Assembly (NCBI RefSeq): GCF_937997405.1 | Contig: NZ_CALKTL010000074.1 | Span: 1 to 26,391, forward strand | Direction of reading: 5' to 3' | From: an uncultured Campylobacter sp. | Lineage (GTDB): Bacteria > Campylobacterota > Campylobacteria > Campylobacterales > Campylobacteraceae | DNA: 26,391 nucleotides | In this document: one piece after another, positions 8,048 through 16,950 of the stretch | How positions within the stretch are numbered: the first letter of the stretch is position 1 | Layout: every line of letters starts with the position of its first letter | Translations under genes and position numbers: made by a program | The notes under the pieces: generated by a model | What the model was told of the DNA's origin: nothing | The model's input: the letters and a program-made list of their open reading frames with translations, nothing else | Database searches by the model: none

Positions 8048-8917
8048 TTAAATTCTAAAGCTTTGCCTACCAGCCGCCTCTTCAGGGTCTAAATTATCAT
8101 CGTGCTCCTGCAAGCGCCCGCCGCGCGGCTCCTGTCTGGGCTGCACTCCAAAGCTCTCCAAGACCTTGCCCAGGCTTTCGTTTGCATCTTTTATAATTCC
8201 TTGTAGGCTTTGTCCCATCTGATCAAGATTTTTGCCAGCCTCGCGTGCCACCGCCTCGCCCTGCTTTAGCAGATCCTTGGTCCTATCGGCGTTGCGAGCG
8301 GCGAAATCGTTCAATGCTTCAGGCGCCTTTTTCTGCAAATTTTGCAGGGCCTCGCCCAAAACTTTAGCATCGTTTGCAAGCTCGTCTATCGTGGAGTTTA
8401 GATCAGATTTTTGCTTGCCCTCAAAGCCCTGCGGCACGGAATTTCGCACTGAGCCTTGCGTAGAATTTTGTGTGGGGCTTTGAGCGGAATTTTGCCCCGA
8501 GCTATCCGTGCTTTTATTAAAATTTTGCCCTTGATTACCCGCGCTAAAATTCTGTTCCGAGCGTGCGCTTTGCTCGCGATCTTGCCCGTCCGATCTGCCG
8601 TCGCAGCCGCTTAAAACACACGCCACAGCTAGCGCCAAAGTAAAATTTCGCGCCGCATTTATAAAACTAAAATCGTTTATAAAATTAAAATTTCTAGCGC
8701 GACCCGCTGAGATAAAATTTAGTCCGCCCTGCGCTGAGATAAAATTTCGCCCGTCGCTAGCCCGAGTAAAATTCTGCCTGCCCTGCGTTGAAGTAAAATT
8801 TCGCGCGCCGCCGGCTGAAACGAAATTTTGCAGTCGTCCAAAGCCCCGTTCGCCGCTAGCTCGGATAAAATTCTGCGCCAAATCGCCTCCGCACCCTTTC
8901 AAAATTCGTCTTTTCAA
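8048..8917 (-). CDS. Repeat-expanded putative lipoprotein of unknown function
   Basis: The 289-residue product starts at a TTG with a strong AAAGGAG site, 12 bases after cinA. Residues 1-7 (MKRRILK) look like the basic N-region of a signal peptide. The hydrophobic core TLALAVACVL and the lipobox LSGC, with the modified Cys at about 105, come only after about 85 extra residues. That extra part is a nine-residue repeat of the type (R/Q/L)NF(T/I/V)SAxGx. In DNA the AAATTT or AAATTC core recurs at 8688, 8715, 8742, 8769, 8796 and 8823, exactly 27 bases apart. After the lipobox there is a second Gln-Asn-Phe/Ser-rich tract (about 115-165). A charged helical part (STIDELANDAKVLGEALQNL, later ANESLGKVLESFG) then runs to near the end. 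I do not recognise the family. Whether the displaced signal peptide still works is uncertain. Confidence 0.65.
   Translation of the reverse strand: MKRRILKGCGGDLAQNFIRASGERGFGRLQNFVSAGGARNFTSTQGRQNFTRASDGRNFISAQGGLNFISAGRARNFNFINDFSFINAARNFTLALAVACVLSGCDGRSDGQDREQSARSEQNFSAGNQGQNFNKSTDSSGQNSAQSPTQNSTQGSVRNSVPQGFEGKQKSDLNSTIDELANDAKVLGEALQNLQKKAPEALNDFAARNADRTKDLLKQGEAVAREAGKNLDQMGQSLQGIIKDANESLGKVLESFGVQPRQEPRGGRLQEHDDNLDPEEAAGRQSFRI
8641..8873 (-). repeat. 27-bp coding tandem repeat in the lipoprotein N-terminus
   Basis: Six steps with exact 27-base spacing (8688 to 8823), each holding ATAAAATTT or a close variant followed by a GC-rich 18-base spacer. Outlying copies at 8643 and 8868 sit 45 bases (27+18) away. 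The period keeps the reading frame. Confidence 0.8.
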
Positions 8918-8929
8918 AATCCGCTCCTT

Positions 8930-10060
8930 TTAAATTTCATCCCTAGCAGGCGCGCTTGGAAGTCGCCCGAAAAATAGGTCGCTTCTAAGCTTTAAAAGCA
9001 AGCAGATAGCGATATCGGCGCTTTGTTCGCGGATATAGTTTCGATCGCCTTTTAGATGAAATTCCCCGACGATCTGTTTGCCGCCCTGCTCCTTTGCGCC
9101 GATAAAGACCGTCCCTACGGGCTTTTGCGCGCTTCCGCCGCCGGGACCCGCGATACCGCTTACTGCAAGAGCAAAGCTCGCCCCGCTGCTTTGCAGCGCG
9201 CCCTCCAGCATCTCGCCCACGGTCTGTGCGCTGACCGCGCCGTAGCGCGCGAGCGTATCTTCGCCTACGTTTAGCCAGAGATTTTTTATCTCGTTGGCGT
9301 AGCTTACGAGCGAACCGTCGAAAACGTCGCTAACGCCCGCGACTGCGCCGAATTTTGCGGCGATGAGCCCTGCGGTGCAGCTTTCGGCAAAGGTGATCTT
9401 AGCGCCTATTTCGCGCAGTCTATCCACCACAAAGCCCATAAAATCGCCGCCTTCGATGTAGCAGCTCTCATAATACTTGCCGACGCTTTGCAAAAACGCG
9501 TCCAGCGCTCCGAATTTCATCGCACTGGCGCGCACGAGCAGCAAAAAGGAGCAGGGCCTACTGATCGTAAGCGAAATTTTATAACTGATCGCAAGGCTCT
9601 CTAGGCGCTGCTTTACGCTTTCGTATTCGCAATCGAATAGATAAAAGCTCTCGCCCGCGTTCGGCGCGTCTTGGAGGATCGGCGGCAAGCTCTGTAAGCA
9701 AAGCGCCTTGATCACGTTTACCGAGCAGCTTCTGACGTTTAGCAGGAAGCTGTTTTTCGCCACCGTGCGCGCCATCGAGGGAGCTAGGGTTTCTCCATTT
9801 TTCAGCTCGAGCGAATCGAAAGAGAGCGTCGATAAAATTTTACCGACGACCGCGTAGGCGGAGTTTGCCGCAAAGATCGTGATAAAATCGTACGAATCGA
9901 TCATCTTTTCAAGCGCGAAGGGCAAAACCTTATCGTTTTCGCTTAAGAATTTCAGATCGTCCATCCGCCCGAAAACCTGCTCGTAGCTGCGAGAAATATA
10001 GCTCATCAAAGCCGCGTCGTAGCGGATCTCCTCGCCGATTACAAGGATGATATTTTTCAT
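8930..10060 (-). CDS. cinA: CinA-like protein, nicotinamide-nucleotide amidase domain
   Basis: The C-terminal half is a clear CinA/PncC domain, which deamidates nicotinamide mononucleotide in NAD recycling: ITFAESCTAGLIAAKFG, VFDGSLVSYANEIK, then ALAVSGIAGPGGG and KPVGTVFIG. The N-terminal half begins MKNIILVIGEEIRYDAALMS and resembles the MoCF-like CinA domain only weakly; the usual GGLGPT-like motif is replaced by FAANSAYAVVG. I place the start at ATG 10060, preceded by GAGGG. An upstream ATG at 10087 overlaps a TATAAT box and so is unlikely to be translated. The gene is divergent from ileS and is followed closely by the lipoprotein gene. The name CinA reflects early links to competence in Gram-positives; no such role is shown here. 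Confidence 0.85.
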   Translation of the reverse strand: MKNIILVIGEEIRYDAALMSYISRSYEQVFGRMDDLKFLSENDKVLPFALEKMIDSYDFITIFAANSAYAVVGKILSTLSFDSLELKNGETLAPSMARTVAKNSFLLNVRSCSVNVIKALCLQSLPPILQDAPNAGESFYLFDCEYESVKQRLESLAISYKISLTISRPCSFLLLVRASAMKFGALDAFLQSVGKYYESCYIEGGDFMGFVVDRLREIGAKITFAESCTAGLIAAKFGAVAGVSDVFDGSLVSYANEIKNLWLNVGEDTLARYGAVSAQTVGEMLEGALQSSGASFALAVSGIAGPGGGSAQKPVGTVFIGAKEQGGKQIVGEFHLKGDRNYIREQSADIAICLLLKLRSDLFFGRLPSAPARDEI

Positions 10061-10085
10061 AAATACCCTCATTAAATTTTCGCAC

Positions 10086-10091
10086 ATTATA
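10086..10091 (-). promoter_or_regulatory. -10 box of cinA
   Basis: Perfect TATAAT on the minus strand, 26 bases before the chosen cinA start at 10060. Its position overlapping an in-frame ATG at 10087 decides in favour of the downstream start. Confidence 0.6.
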
Positions 10092-10178
10092 GCATAAACG
10101 CAGACTGCTCTTTCAGAGCTTTTTAATGGCGTTTTGGATAAACTTCACAAATTTTTTAAGACACGAAAAGGTACAAAT

Positions 10179-12938
10179 ATGGACTACAAAGATACTCTCT
10201 TTCTTCCTACAACGGACTTTGCGATGCGAGGCGCGTTGCCGCAAAACGAACCTGCGCGGTTTAAGGCATGGTACGACGAGCGTAAAATTTACGAAAAGAT
10301 GAAGGCTAGGCGCAAGGGCGCAAGCGTCAGCTTCAATATCCACGACGGTCCGCCGTATGCCAACGGACACCTCCACATCGGCCACGCGCTGAATAAAATT
10401 TTAAAAGACATCATCACCAAAACCCATTATTTCTTCGGCGAGGATATCCGATACGTGCCGGGCTGGGACTGCCACGGCCTACCGATCGAGCAGCAAGTAG
10501 AGATCAAGCTAGGCGAGCAGAAAAAATCGCTTTCAAAAGTGCAGATCCGCGAGCTTTGCAGACAGCACGCAAAAGAGTTCATCGATGTGCAGCGCAATGA
10601 ATTTAAAGATATGGGGATTTTGGGCGACTGGGACGATCCGTATCTGACGCTAAAATTTGAGTTTGAGGCTGAAATTTACAAAGCGCTCTGCCAGATCGCT
10701 AAAAAAGGAATTTTAATCGAGCGAAGTAAGCCCGTGTTTTGGAGCTGGGCGGCAAAAAGTGCGCTCGCAGAAGCCGAGGTCGAATACAAAGACAAAGAGG
10801 ACTACTCGATCTTCGTGGCGTTCGATCTAAGCGATGAAGCGAACGCTAAAATCGGCGCGAAAGGCGCCAAAGCGGTCATCTGGACGACCACGCCTTGGAC
10901 GCTGCCTGCAAACGGCGCGATATCTTTGAACCCGAATGAAATTTATGCGCTGACTAGCGAAAATTTGATCCTTGCAAAACCTTTGGTCGAAAGCCTGGTA
11001 AGCCTGGGCATCACCAAGGGTGAGATCGTAAAAGAGTTTAAGGCTACCGAGCTTGAGGGCTTAAACGCGATCAATCCGCTAAACGATAGAGATTCAAAAT
11101 TTATCCTCGGTGAGCACGTCCTGATGGACGGCGGCACCGGGCTCGTGCATACAGCTCCTGGACACGGCGAGGACGATTATTTCGTAGGGCTTAAATACGG
11201 TATCGAGGTGCTGATGCCCGTGGATGAGGGCGGCTGTTTCGACGAGACACTTAAAACAAAAAAACTCTTCCGCGCAGACGTCGTAGATGAGCTCGTGGGG
11301 ATGCATATTTTCAAAGCAAACGAGAAAATTTTAGAGCTTCTAGGCCCCGCGCTTATCAAATCCGGCAAATTCGTCCACTCCTATCCGCACTGCTGGCGCA
11401 CGCACAAGCCGGTGATCTACCGCGCGACGAAGCAGTGGTTTATCGCGATGGATGAGCCAATGCCTAGCGGCAAGACGCTGCGTCAGGTGGCGCTAGAGCA
11501 GATCGGAGGGGTTAAATTTTATCCGCAAAGCGGCATCAACCGCCTTACCTCGATGATAGAAAACCGCCCCGATTGGTGTATTTCGCGCCAGAGGGACTGG
11601 GGCGTGCCGATCGCGTTTTTCCGCGATAAAAGCACCAAAGAGCCGATCTTTGATGAAAAAATTTTAAATAATATCTACGAAATTTTTAAGGCTAAGGGCG
11701 CGGATGCTTGGTGGCAGATGGAAATTTCGGAGCTCTTGCCACAGGACAGCGGCTATAAGGCTGAGAATTTAGAAAAGGTTATGGATATCTTAGACGTTTG
11801 GTTCGATAGCGGCTCGACGTGGAAGGCGGTGCTGCAAAGCGGCGCCTACGATGCGGGCAAATTCCCTGCGGATATGTATCTTGAGGGTAGCGACCAACAC
11901 CGCGGCTGGTTTCAGAGCTCACTACTTCTAAGCTGCGCGATCAACGAATGCGCGCCGTACAAGAGCATCCTCACACACGGATTTACCGTCGATGAGAAGG
12001 GTCAAAAGATGAGTAAGTCCGTCGGAAACGTCGTCTATCCGCAAGAGGTCGCAAAGAGCCACGGCGTGGAAATTTTACGCCTGTGGGTCGCGATGAGCGA
12101 TTACTCGACCGATCTAAAGATCAGCGACAATATCCTTAAGCAGGTAAGCGAGCAGTACCGCAAGATCCGAAATACGATAAGATTTCTGCTCGCAAGCACC
12201 AGCGATCTGGGCGAGATCGAGACGAGTAATTTTACGCGGCTTGACCGCTGGATCCTAACGCGCGCGGCAAACGCCTTTGCGAGCGCGGAAGCGGCGTTTA
12301 GAAACTACGATTTTTCAAAGGGCTTCAACGCCTTGCTAAATTTCTTAAGCGCCGATCTGAGCGGAATTTATCTTGATATCTGCAAAGATAGACTCTACTG
12401 CGACGCACCCGACGAGCCGCGCCGCAGAAGCGCGCAAAGTGCGATCGCTCTGATCACGCGAGCGCTGCTGCCTCTGATCGCGCCTACGCTAACCTACACG
12501 ATCGACGAAGTGATGGAATTTGCGCCGCAAATCATTAAAGAGGGCAAGCAGGACGCTTTCGATCTGACATATAAGCAGATAGAATTTGACGATTTTCTAG
12601 AATTCGACGAAATTTTAATCAAATCGAGGGAGAAATTTTTCGAACTCATCGATGCGCTGAAAAAGGACAAGATCATCAAATCGACGCTTGAGCTGGTTTT
12701 GCAGACGAGCTCGAACGAAATTTTATCAAACGACATCCTAGGCGTGGCGGATTGGTTCATGGTAAGCGACGTGGACACTCTGCAAAGCGATGAGGCTCTG
12801 GCGGAATTTAAGATAAACGACGAAATTTTCCGCCTCGTAAAATCATCGAAGCACAAATGCCCGAGATGCTGGAAATTTAACGCAAAAGAGCCGGATGAGC
12901 TCTGCCCGCGCTGCGCGAAGGTCATGCATGCTCGCTAG
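10179..12938 (+). CDS. ileS: Isoleucyl-tRNA synthetase
   Basis: IleRS charges tRNA-Ile. The 919-residue class I synthetase has the HIGH signature at residues 66-69 (GHLHIGHALNK), the editing-domain region TTTPWTLPANGAI, CISRQRDWGVPIAFF, DVWFDSGST, and KMSKS at 610-614. The C-terminal zinc knuckle is CPRCWKFN...LCPRC. ATG 10179 is chosen over a frame extension to 10134 because AAAAGG lies 7 bases before it and MDYKDTLFLP is the normal IleRS beginning. It opens a long plus-strand gene run, and its last 11 bases overlap the next small gene. Confidence 0.97.
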   Translation: MDYKDTLFLPTTDFAMRGALPQNEPARFKAWYDERKIYEKMKARRKGASVSFNIHDGPPYANGHLHIGHALNKILKDIITKTHYFFGEDIRYVPGWDCHGLPIEQQVEIKLGEQKKSLSKVQIRELCRQHAKEFIDVQRNEFKDMGILGDWDDPYLTLKFEFEAEIYKALCQIAKKGILIERSKPVFWSWAAKSALAEAEVEYKDKEDYSIFVAFDLSDEANAKIGAKGAKAVIWTTTPWTLPANGAISLNPNEIYALTSENLILAKPLVESLVSLGITKGEIVKEFKATELEGLNAINPLNDRDSKFILGEHVLMDGGTGLVHTAPGHGEDDYFVGLKYGIEVLMPVDEGGCFDETLKTKKLFRADVVDELVGMHIFKANEKILELLGPALIKSGKFVHSYPHCWRTHKPVIYRATKQWFIAMDEPMPSGKTLRQVALEQIGGVKFYPQSGINRLTSMIENRPDWCISRQRDWGVPIAFFRDKSTKEPIFDEKILNNIYEIFKAKGADAWWQMEISELLPQDSGYKAENLEKVMDILDVWFDSGSTWKAVLQSGAYDAGKFPADMYLEGSDQHRGWFQSSLLLSCAINECAPYKSILTHGFTVDEKGQKMSKSVGNVVYPQEVAKSHGVEILRLWVAMSDYSTDLKISDNILKQVSEQYRKIRNTIRFLLASTSDLGEIETSNFTRLDRWILTRAANAFASAEAAFRNYDFSKGFNALLNFLSADLSGIYLDICKDRLYCDAPDEPRRRSAQSAIALITRALLPLIAPTLTYTIDEVMEFAPQIIKEGKQDAFDLTYKQIEFDDFLEFDEILIKSREKFFELIDALKKDKIIKSTLELVLQTSSNEILSNDILGVADWFMVSDVDTLQSDEALAEFKINDEIFRLVKSSKHKCPRCWKFNAKEPDELCPRCAKVMHAR

Positions 12939-13038
12939 CCCCATAAGTCTTGGCTTCGTATTTTTTACGATCGCGCTGATCTGCGTAGCAACGGGCGTGG
13001 GGATCTATTTCGTGAATAAATTTAAGGATGGCAGATGA
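12928..13038 (+). CDS. 36-residue single-span membrane protein
   Basis: A tiny ORF encodes MLASPISLGFVFFTIALICV followed by ATGVGIYFVNKFKDGR, that is one hydrophobic span of about 22 residues with a basic tail. It overlaps the ileS end by 11 bases and the gatA start by four (ATGA), so it fills the gap exactly and is probably translated by coupling. From memory, C. jejuni has a small hydrophobic protein (Cj1060c) at the same place between ileS and gatA, which supports a real conserved gene. The function is unknown. Confidence 0.75.
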   Translation: MLASPISLGFVFFTIALICVATGVGIYFVNKFKDGR

Positions 13039-14393
13039 TAAGTTTGAAAGAGGCTCTAAAGCTGAGCACGGATGAAATTTCGGCGCTTAGAGCGGAGCTA
13101 AAGGATAAAATTTTAAAAACTAAAGAGCTCGGCGCCTACGTCGAGCAGCTCACGGGCGAGGCTTTAAACATCAGCGGCGAGGGCGTGCCGATCGCAATCA
13201 AAGATAACATCCAGGTAAAAGATTGGAGCGTCACTTCAGCGAGTAAAATTTTGCAAGGCTACGTTGCACCATACGACGCGACGGTGATTAAAAAGCTACG
13301 GAAGCGCGGTTTGGCACCGTTTGGGCGAACGAATATGGATGAGTTTGCGATGGGAAGCACGACCGAAAGCTCATTCTACGGCAAAACTCTCAATCCGACC
13401 GATCACTCGCGCGTACCCGGCGGCAGTAGCGGCGGAAGCGCGGCTGCTGTAGCGGCAAATATCGCGGTAGCCGCACTCGGAAGCGATACGGGCGGCTCGA
13501 TCCGCCAGCCGGCGGCATTTTGCGGCTGCGTAGGATTTAAGCCGAGCTACGGCAGGGTCAGCCGCTACGGGCTCGCGGCGTATTCTAGCAGCCTCGATCA
13601 GATAGGACCGATCACGCGCAGCGTCGAGGATGCGGCGATTTTATATGACATCATCGCAGGTCGCGACGAGATGGACAGCACGAGCTACGCGGGCGCTTAC
13701 GAAAGCACCACGGATAAGCTAAACGCGGATCGCAAGCTTAAGATCGCCGTTATAAAAAACTACGTGGACGAAGCCTCGCAGCAGGTCAAAGAGGCTCTAA
13801 ATTCGGCTATAGAAAAGCTAAAATCATTCGGGCACGAGATCGTTTACCGCGATCTTTGCAGCTCCAAATACGACATCGCGACCTACTACATCATCGCAAC
13901 CGCCGAAGCTAGCGCAAATTTAAGCCGCTACGACGGCGTACGCTACGGAAACCGCGCGAAAGCTCTAAATTTAAAAGAGCTCTACGCCAACACTCGCGGC
14001 GAGGGTTTCGGCGACGAGGTCAAAAGAAGGATGCTTCTAGGCACCTTCGTGCTAAGCAGCGGCTACTACGACGCATATTACATCAAGGCACAGAAGGCAA
14101 GAGCCTTCATCAAAAGCGAATATGAGGAAATTTTAAAAGACGCCGATTTGATCTTTATGCCGATCGCGCCGAGCGTGGCGTATAAATTCGGCGAGCTTAG
14201 CGATCCGCTGCGTGCGTATCTTAGCGACATCTACACGATCGGCGTAAATTTAGCGGGACTTCCCGCAATCTCCGTGCCGGTAGCGAAAAACAAAGAGGCT
14301 CTTAATATCAGCGCGCAGCTCATCGGGCGCGCTTACGACGAACAAACGGTGCTGGACGGCGGCTTGAGTTTAGAAAAAATCGTGAAAGGATAA
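13035..14393 (+). CDS. gatA: Glutamyl-tRNA(Gln) amidotransferase subunit A
   Basis: GatA is the amidase of the GatCAB complex, releasing ammonia from glutamine to convert Glu-tRNA(Gln) to Gln-tRNA(Gln). The 452-residue protein has the complete Ser-cisSer-Lys triad: Lys56 (IAIKDNIQV), Ser131 (GGSSGGSAAAVAA) and the nucleophile Ser155 (SDTGGSIRQPA). The spacing of 99 residues between Lys and the nucleophile matches the family. AAGGA precedes ATG 13035 inside the small upstream gene. gatB and gatC are not in this window. Confidence 0.96.
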   Translation: MISLKEALKLSTDEISALRAELKDKILKTKELGAYVEQLTGEALNISGEGVPIAIKDNIQVKDWSVTSASKILQGYVAPYDATVIKKLRKRGLAPFGRTNMDEFAMGSTTESSFYGKTLNPTDHSRVPGGSSGGSAAAVAANIAVAALGSDTGGSIRQPAAFCGCVGFKPSYGRVSRYGLAAYSSSLDQIGPITRSVEDAAILYDIIAGRDEMDSTSYAGAYESTTDKLNADRKLKIAVIKNYVDEASQQVKEALNSAIEKLKSFGHEIVYRDLCSSKYDIATYYIIATAEASANLSRYDGVRYGNRAKALNLKELYANTRGEGFGDEVKRRMLLGTFVLSSGYYDAYYIKAQKARAFIKSEYEEILKDADLIFMPIAPSVAYKFGELSDPLRAYLSDIYTIGVNLAGLPAISVPVAKNKEALNISAQLIGRAYDEQTVLDGGLSLEKIVKG

Positions 14394-14395
14394 GT

Positions 14396-15847
14396 ATGAA
14401 GATCATCAAAAAGGCTCTGACCTTCGAGGATGTTTTGTTGGTACCGCAATACTCTGAAATTTTACCCAAAGAGGTCGATATCAGCACGAGTTTTACGAAA
14501 AATATCACGCTAAATACCCCTCTCGTGAGCGCTGCGATGGATACGGTCACCGAGTACCGCACGGCGATAATGATGGCGCGCCTCGGCGGCATCGGCGTGA
14601 TCCATAAAAATATGGATGAGGAATCCCAAGCCAAGATGGTTCGTCGCGTAAAAAAGAGCGAAAGCGGCGTCATTATAGACCCTATCTCGATCAAGGCGGA
14701 CGCCACGATCAAAGACGCTCTCGATCTTATGGGCGAGTACCACATTAGCGGCATTCCCGTTATCGACGATAACGGCGTGCTGATTGGAATTTTGACCAAT
14801 CGCGATCTGCGCTTTGAAACCGATACCGCCGCGCTAGTAGGCGAGAAGATGACCAAGGCTCCGCTAATTACCGCCCCAAAAGGCTGCACGCTTGATGATG
14901 CGGAGAAAATTTTTAGAAACAATAAGGTAGAAAAGCTTCCGATAATCGACGCAAACGGCCACTTAGAGGGGCTTATCACGATTAAAGACCTTAAAAAGCG
15001 TATCGAATATCCAAGCGCTAATAAAGACAAATTCGGCCGCCTTCGCGTCGCCGCGGCGATTGGCGTAGGCCATCTGCAAAGAGCCGAAGCGCTCGTAAAA
15101 GCGGGCGTCGATGCGCTTGTGATGGACTCTGCGCACGGACACTCCAAAGGTATTATCGACACGCTTAAGGAGCTGAAGCGAAATTTTGACGTGGACGTAG
15201 TGGTCGGAAACGTCGCAAACCCCGCTAGCATAAAGGATATCGCAAACGCGGGAGCAGACGCGATTAAAGTAGGCATCGGCCCGGGCTCGATCTGCACTAC
15301 GCGCATCGTAGCGGGCGTGGGCGTGCCGCAATTTACCGCGATCAACGATTGCGCGATCGAGGCGGCTAAATTTGGAATTCCAATCATCGCAGACGGCGGC
15401 ATCAAATACTCGGGCGACATCGCCAAAGCTCTAGCCGCGGGCGCAAGCTCGGTGATGATGGGAAGCCTGCTTGCAGGCTGCTACGAAACCCCGGGCGAGC
15501 TCATTACGTTTCAGGGTCGCCAGTACAAAACCTACCGCGGCATGGGTTCCTTAGCGGCTATGCAGAAGGGAAGCTCGGATCGCTACTTTCAAGACGGCAC
15601 CGCAAAAGAAAAGCTCGTACCCGAGGGCGTCGAGGGACGCGTGCCTTACGCGGGCATGCTAAAAGACGTGATCTTTCAGCTGCTAGGCGGCTTGCGAAGC
15701 TCAATGGGATACTGCGGCAGCAAGGATATCGCGACCTTTCAGCAAAAAGCGGAATTCGTCGAGATCACGAGCGCAGGTCTTAAAGAAAGCCACGTCCACG
15801 ACGTCATCATCACGCAGGAAGCGCCGAATTACCGAGTAAATCAGTGA
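14396..15847 (+). CDS. guaB: IMP dehydrogenase
   Basis: GuaB oxidises IMP to XMP with NAD, the first committed step to GMP. The 483-residue barrel contains the catalytic loop GPGSICTTR with Cys300, the phosphate-binding ADGGIKYSGD, GSLLAGCYETPGE and the flap YRGMGSLAAM. Two CBS domains (about residues 95-205) are inserted in the barrel: ISIKADATIKDALDLMGEYH, ISGIPVID, then KLPIIDANGHLEGLITIKDL. The start lies two bases after the gatA stop. Confidence 0.97.
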   Translation: MKIIKKALTFEDVLLVPQYSEILPKEVDISTSFTKNITLNTPLVSAAMDTVTEYRTAIMMARLGGIGVIHKNMDEESQAKMVRRVKKSESGVIIDPISIKADATIKDALDLMGEYHISGIPVIDDNGVLIGILTNRDLRFETDTAALVGEKMTKAPLITAPKGCTLDDAEKIFRNNKVEKLPIIDANGHLEGLITIKDLKKRIEYPSANKDKFGRLRVAAAIGVGHLQRAEALVKAGVDALVMDSAHGHSKGIIDTLKELKRNFDVDVVVGNVANPASIKDIANAGADAIKVGIGPGSICTTRIVAGVGVPQFTAINDCAIEAAKFGIPIIADGGIKYSGDIAKALAAGASSVMMGSLLAGCYETPGELITFQGRQYKTYRGMGSLAAMQKGSSDRYFQDGTAKEKLVPEGVEGRVPYAGMLKDVIFQLLGGLRSSMGYCGSKDIATFQQKAEFVEITSAGLKESHVHDVIITQEAPNYRVNQ

Positions 15848-16950
15848 TCCTTCAGAGCAAAATTCAAAATTTCGACGAGCCGCTCTATCTGGAGAGCGGC
15901 CGCGTCTTTTCTAACTTCAAGCTCGCCTATGAAACCTACGGCGAGCTAAACCCGGACAAATCAAATGTCATCGTCATCTGCCACGCCCTAACGGGCTCCG
16001 CGCACGCCGCGGGACTTTACGAAGGCGACATTAAGCCCGGCTGGTGGGACGGGCTCATCGGCGATCATAAAGCGGTCGATACGACGAAATTTTTCGTCAT
16101 CTGCATAAACATCCTGGCTTCGCCTTTCGGCTCTACCTGCCCGCTCGACGTCGATGAAAGCAGCGGCCGCGAGTACCGCTTGCGCTTTCCGGTAGTGGTC
16201 GTCTCAGACGTCGTGCGCGCGCAGATGATGCTTTTAAAGCGCCTAGGTATAGCTCGCGCCCGCGCCGTTATCGGCGGCAGTCTGGGCGGCATGCAGGCGC
16301 TGTGCTATGCGATCGAATATCCGGAATTTGCGGATGAAATTTTCGTACTCGCAAGCACCTACGCTACGCAGCCTTGGGCGATCGCGTTTAATAAGATCGC
16401 GACCGAGGCCATCTTGCGCGATCCAAATTTCAAAAACGGCAACTACGATAAAGGCTTAATCGCCGAGCGCGGGCTTGACGGCATGGCGGTGGGGCGCATG
16501 GCGGGGCATATCAGCTTTCTAAGCCCAAGCTCGATGCAGGATAAATTCGGGCGCAACTACGTCGAAACCGACGGTCTTTACGAGATTGGCGGGCGCTTTC
16601 AGGTCGATCGCTACCTTGAATACAACGGCGAAAATTTCGCGCGCAGGTTCGATCCGCTGTGCTATCTCTACATCGCTAAAATGATGAATATATTTGACTG
16701 CACGCGCCACTACGGTAATCTCAAAAACGCCTGCGCGCAGATCAGATCGCGCCTGCACCTCATCTCTTTCAAAGGCGACGTGCTCTTTCCGCCGGGGCTG
16801 ATGAAAGAAATTTACGATGCGATGAGCGATCTGGGCAAAAAGGATCGCACGAGCTACGCGCAGATCGACAGCGACTACGGACACGACGCGTTTTTGGTCG
16901 AGATAGAAAAATTTGATTACATCATAAAAAGGATTTTGGATGAGTTTTGA
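15844..16950 (+). CDS. metX: Homoserine O-acetyltransferase
   Basis: MetX transfers acetyl from acetyl-CoA to homoserine, opening methionine synthesis. The 368-residue alpha/beta hydrolase has the family start (LESGRVFSNFKLAYETYGEL), CHALTGSAHAAG for the oxyanion region, nucleophile Ser146 in GGSLGGMQAL, Asp312 in GDVLFPP and His347 in DYGHDAFL, a complete Ser-Asp-His triad. The start is GTG 15844, which overlaps the guaB stop as GTGA. As I recall, C. jejuni has a MetA-type enzyme and no metX at this spot, so metX appears to be inserted between guaB and xseB in this lineage. Confidence 0.95.
   Translation: MILQSKIQNFDEPLYLESGRVFSNFKLAYETYGELNPDKSNVIVICHALTGSAHAAGLYEGDIKPGWWDGLIGDHKAVDTTKFFVICINILASPFGSTCPLDVDESSGREYRLRFPVVVVSDVVRAQMMLLKRLGIARARAVIGGSLGGMQALCYAIEYPEFADEIFVLASTYATQPWAIAFNKIATEAILRDPNFKNGNYDKGLIAERGLDGMAVGRMAGHISFLSPSSMQDKFGRNYVETDGLYEIGGRFQVDRYLEYNGENFARRFDPLCYLYIAKMMNIFDCTRHYGNLKNACAQIRSRLHLISFKGDVLFPPGLMKEIYDAMSDLGKKDRTSYAQIDSDYGHDAFLVEIEKFDYIIKRILDEF

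Noticed and set aside
10061..10087. Longer cinA start at ATG 10087
   Set aside because: It overlaps the TATAAT box and has no ribosome binding site; ATG 10060 has GAGGG.
14320..15426. 368-codon minus-strand ORF
   Set aside because: Long but wholly antisense to guaB and the gatA end; the Ser/Ile/Ala-rich product is typical of a shadow frame.
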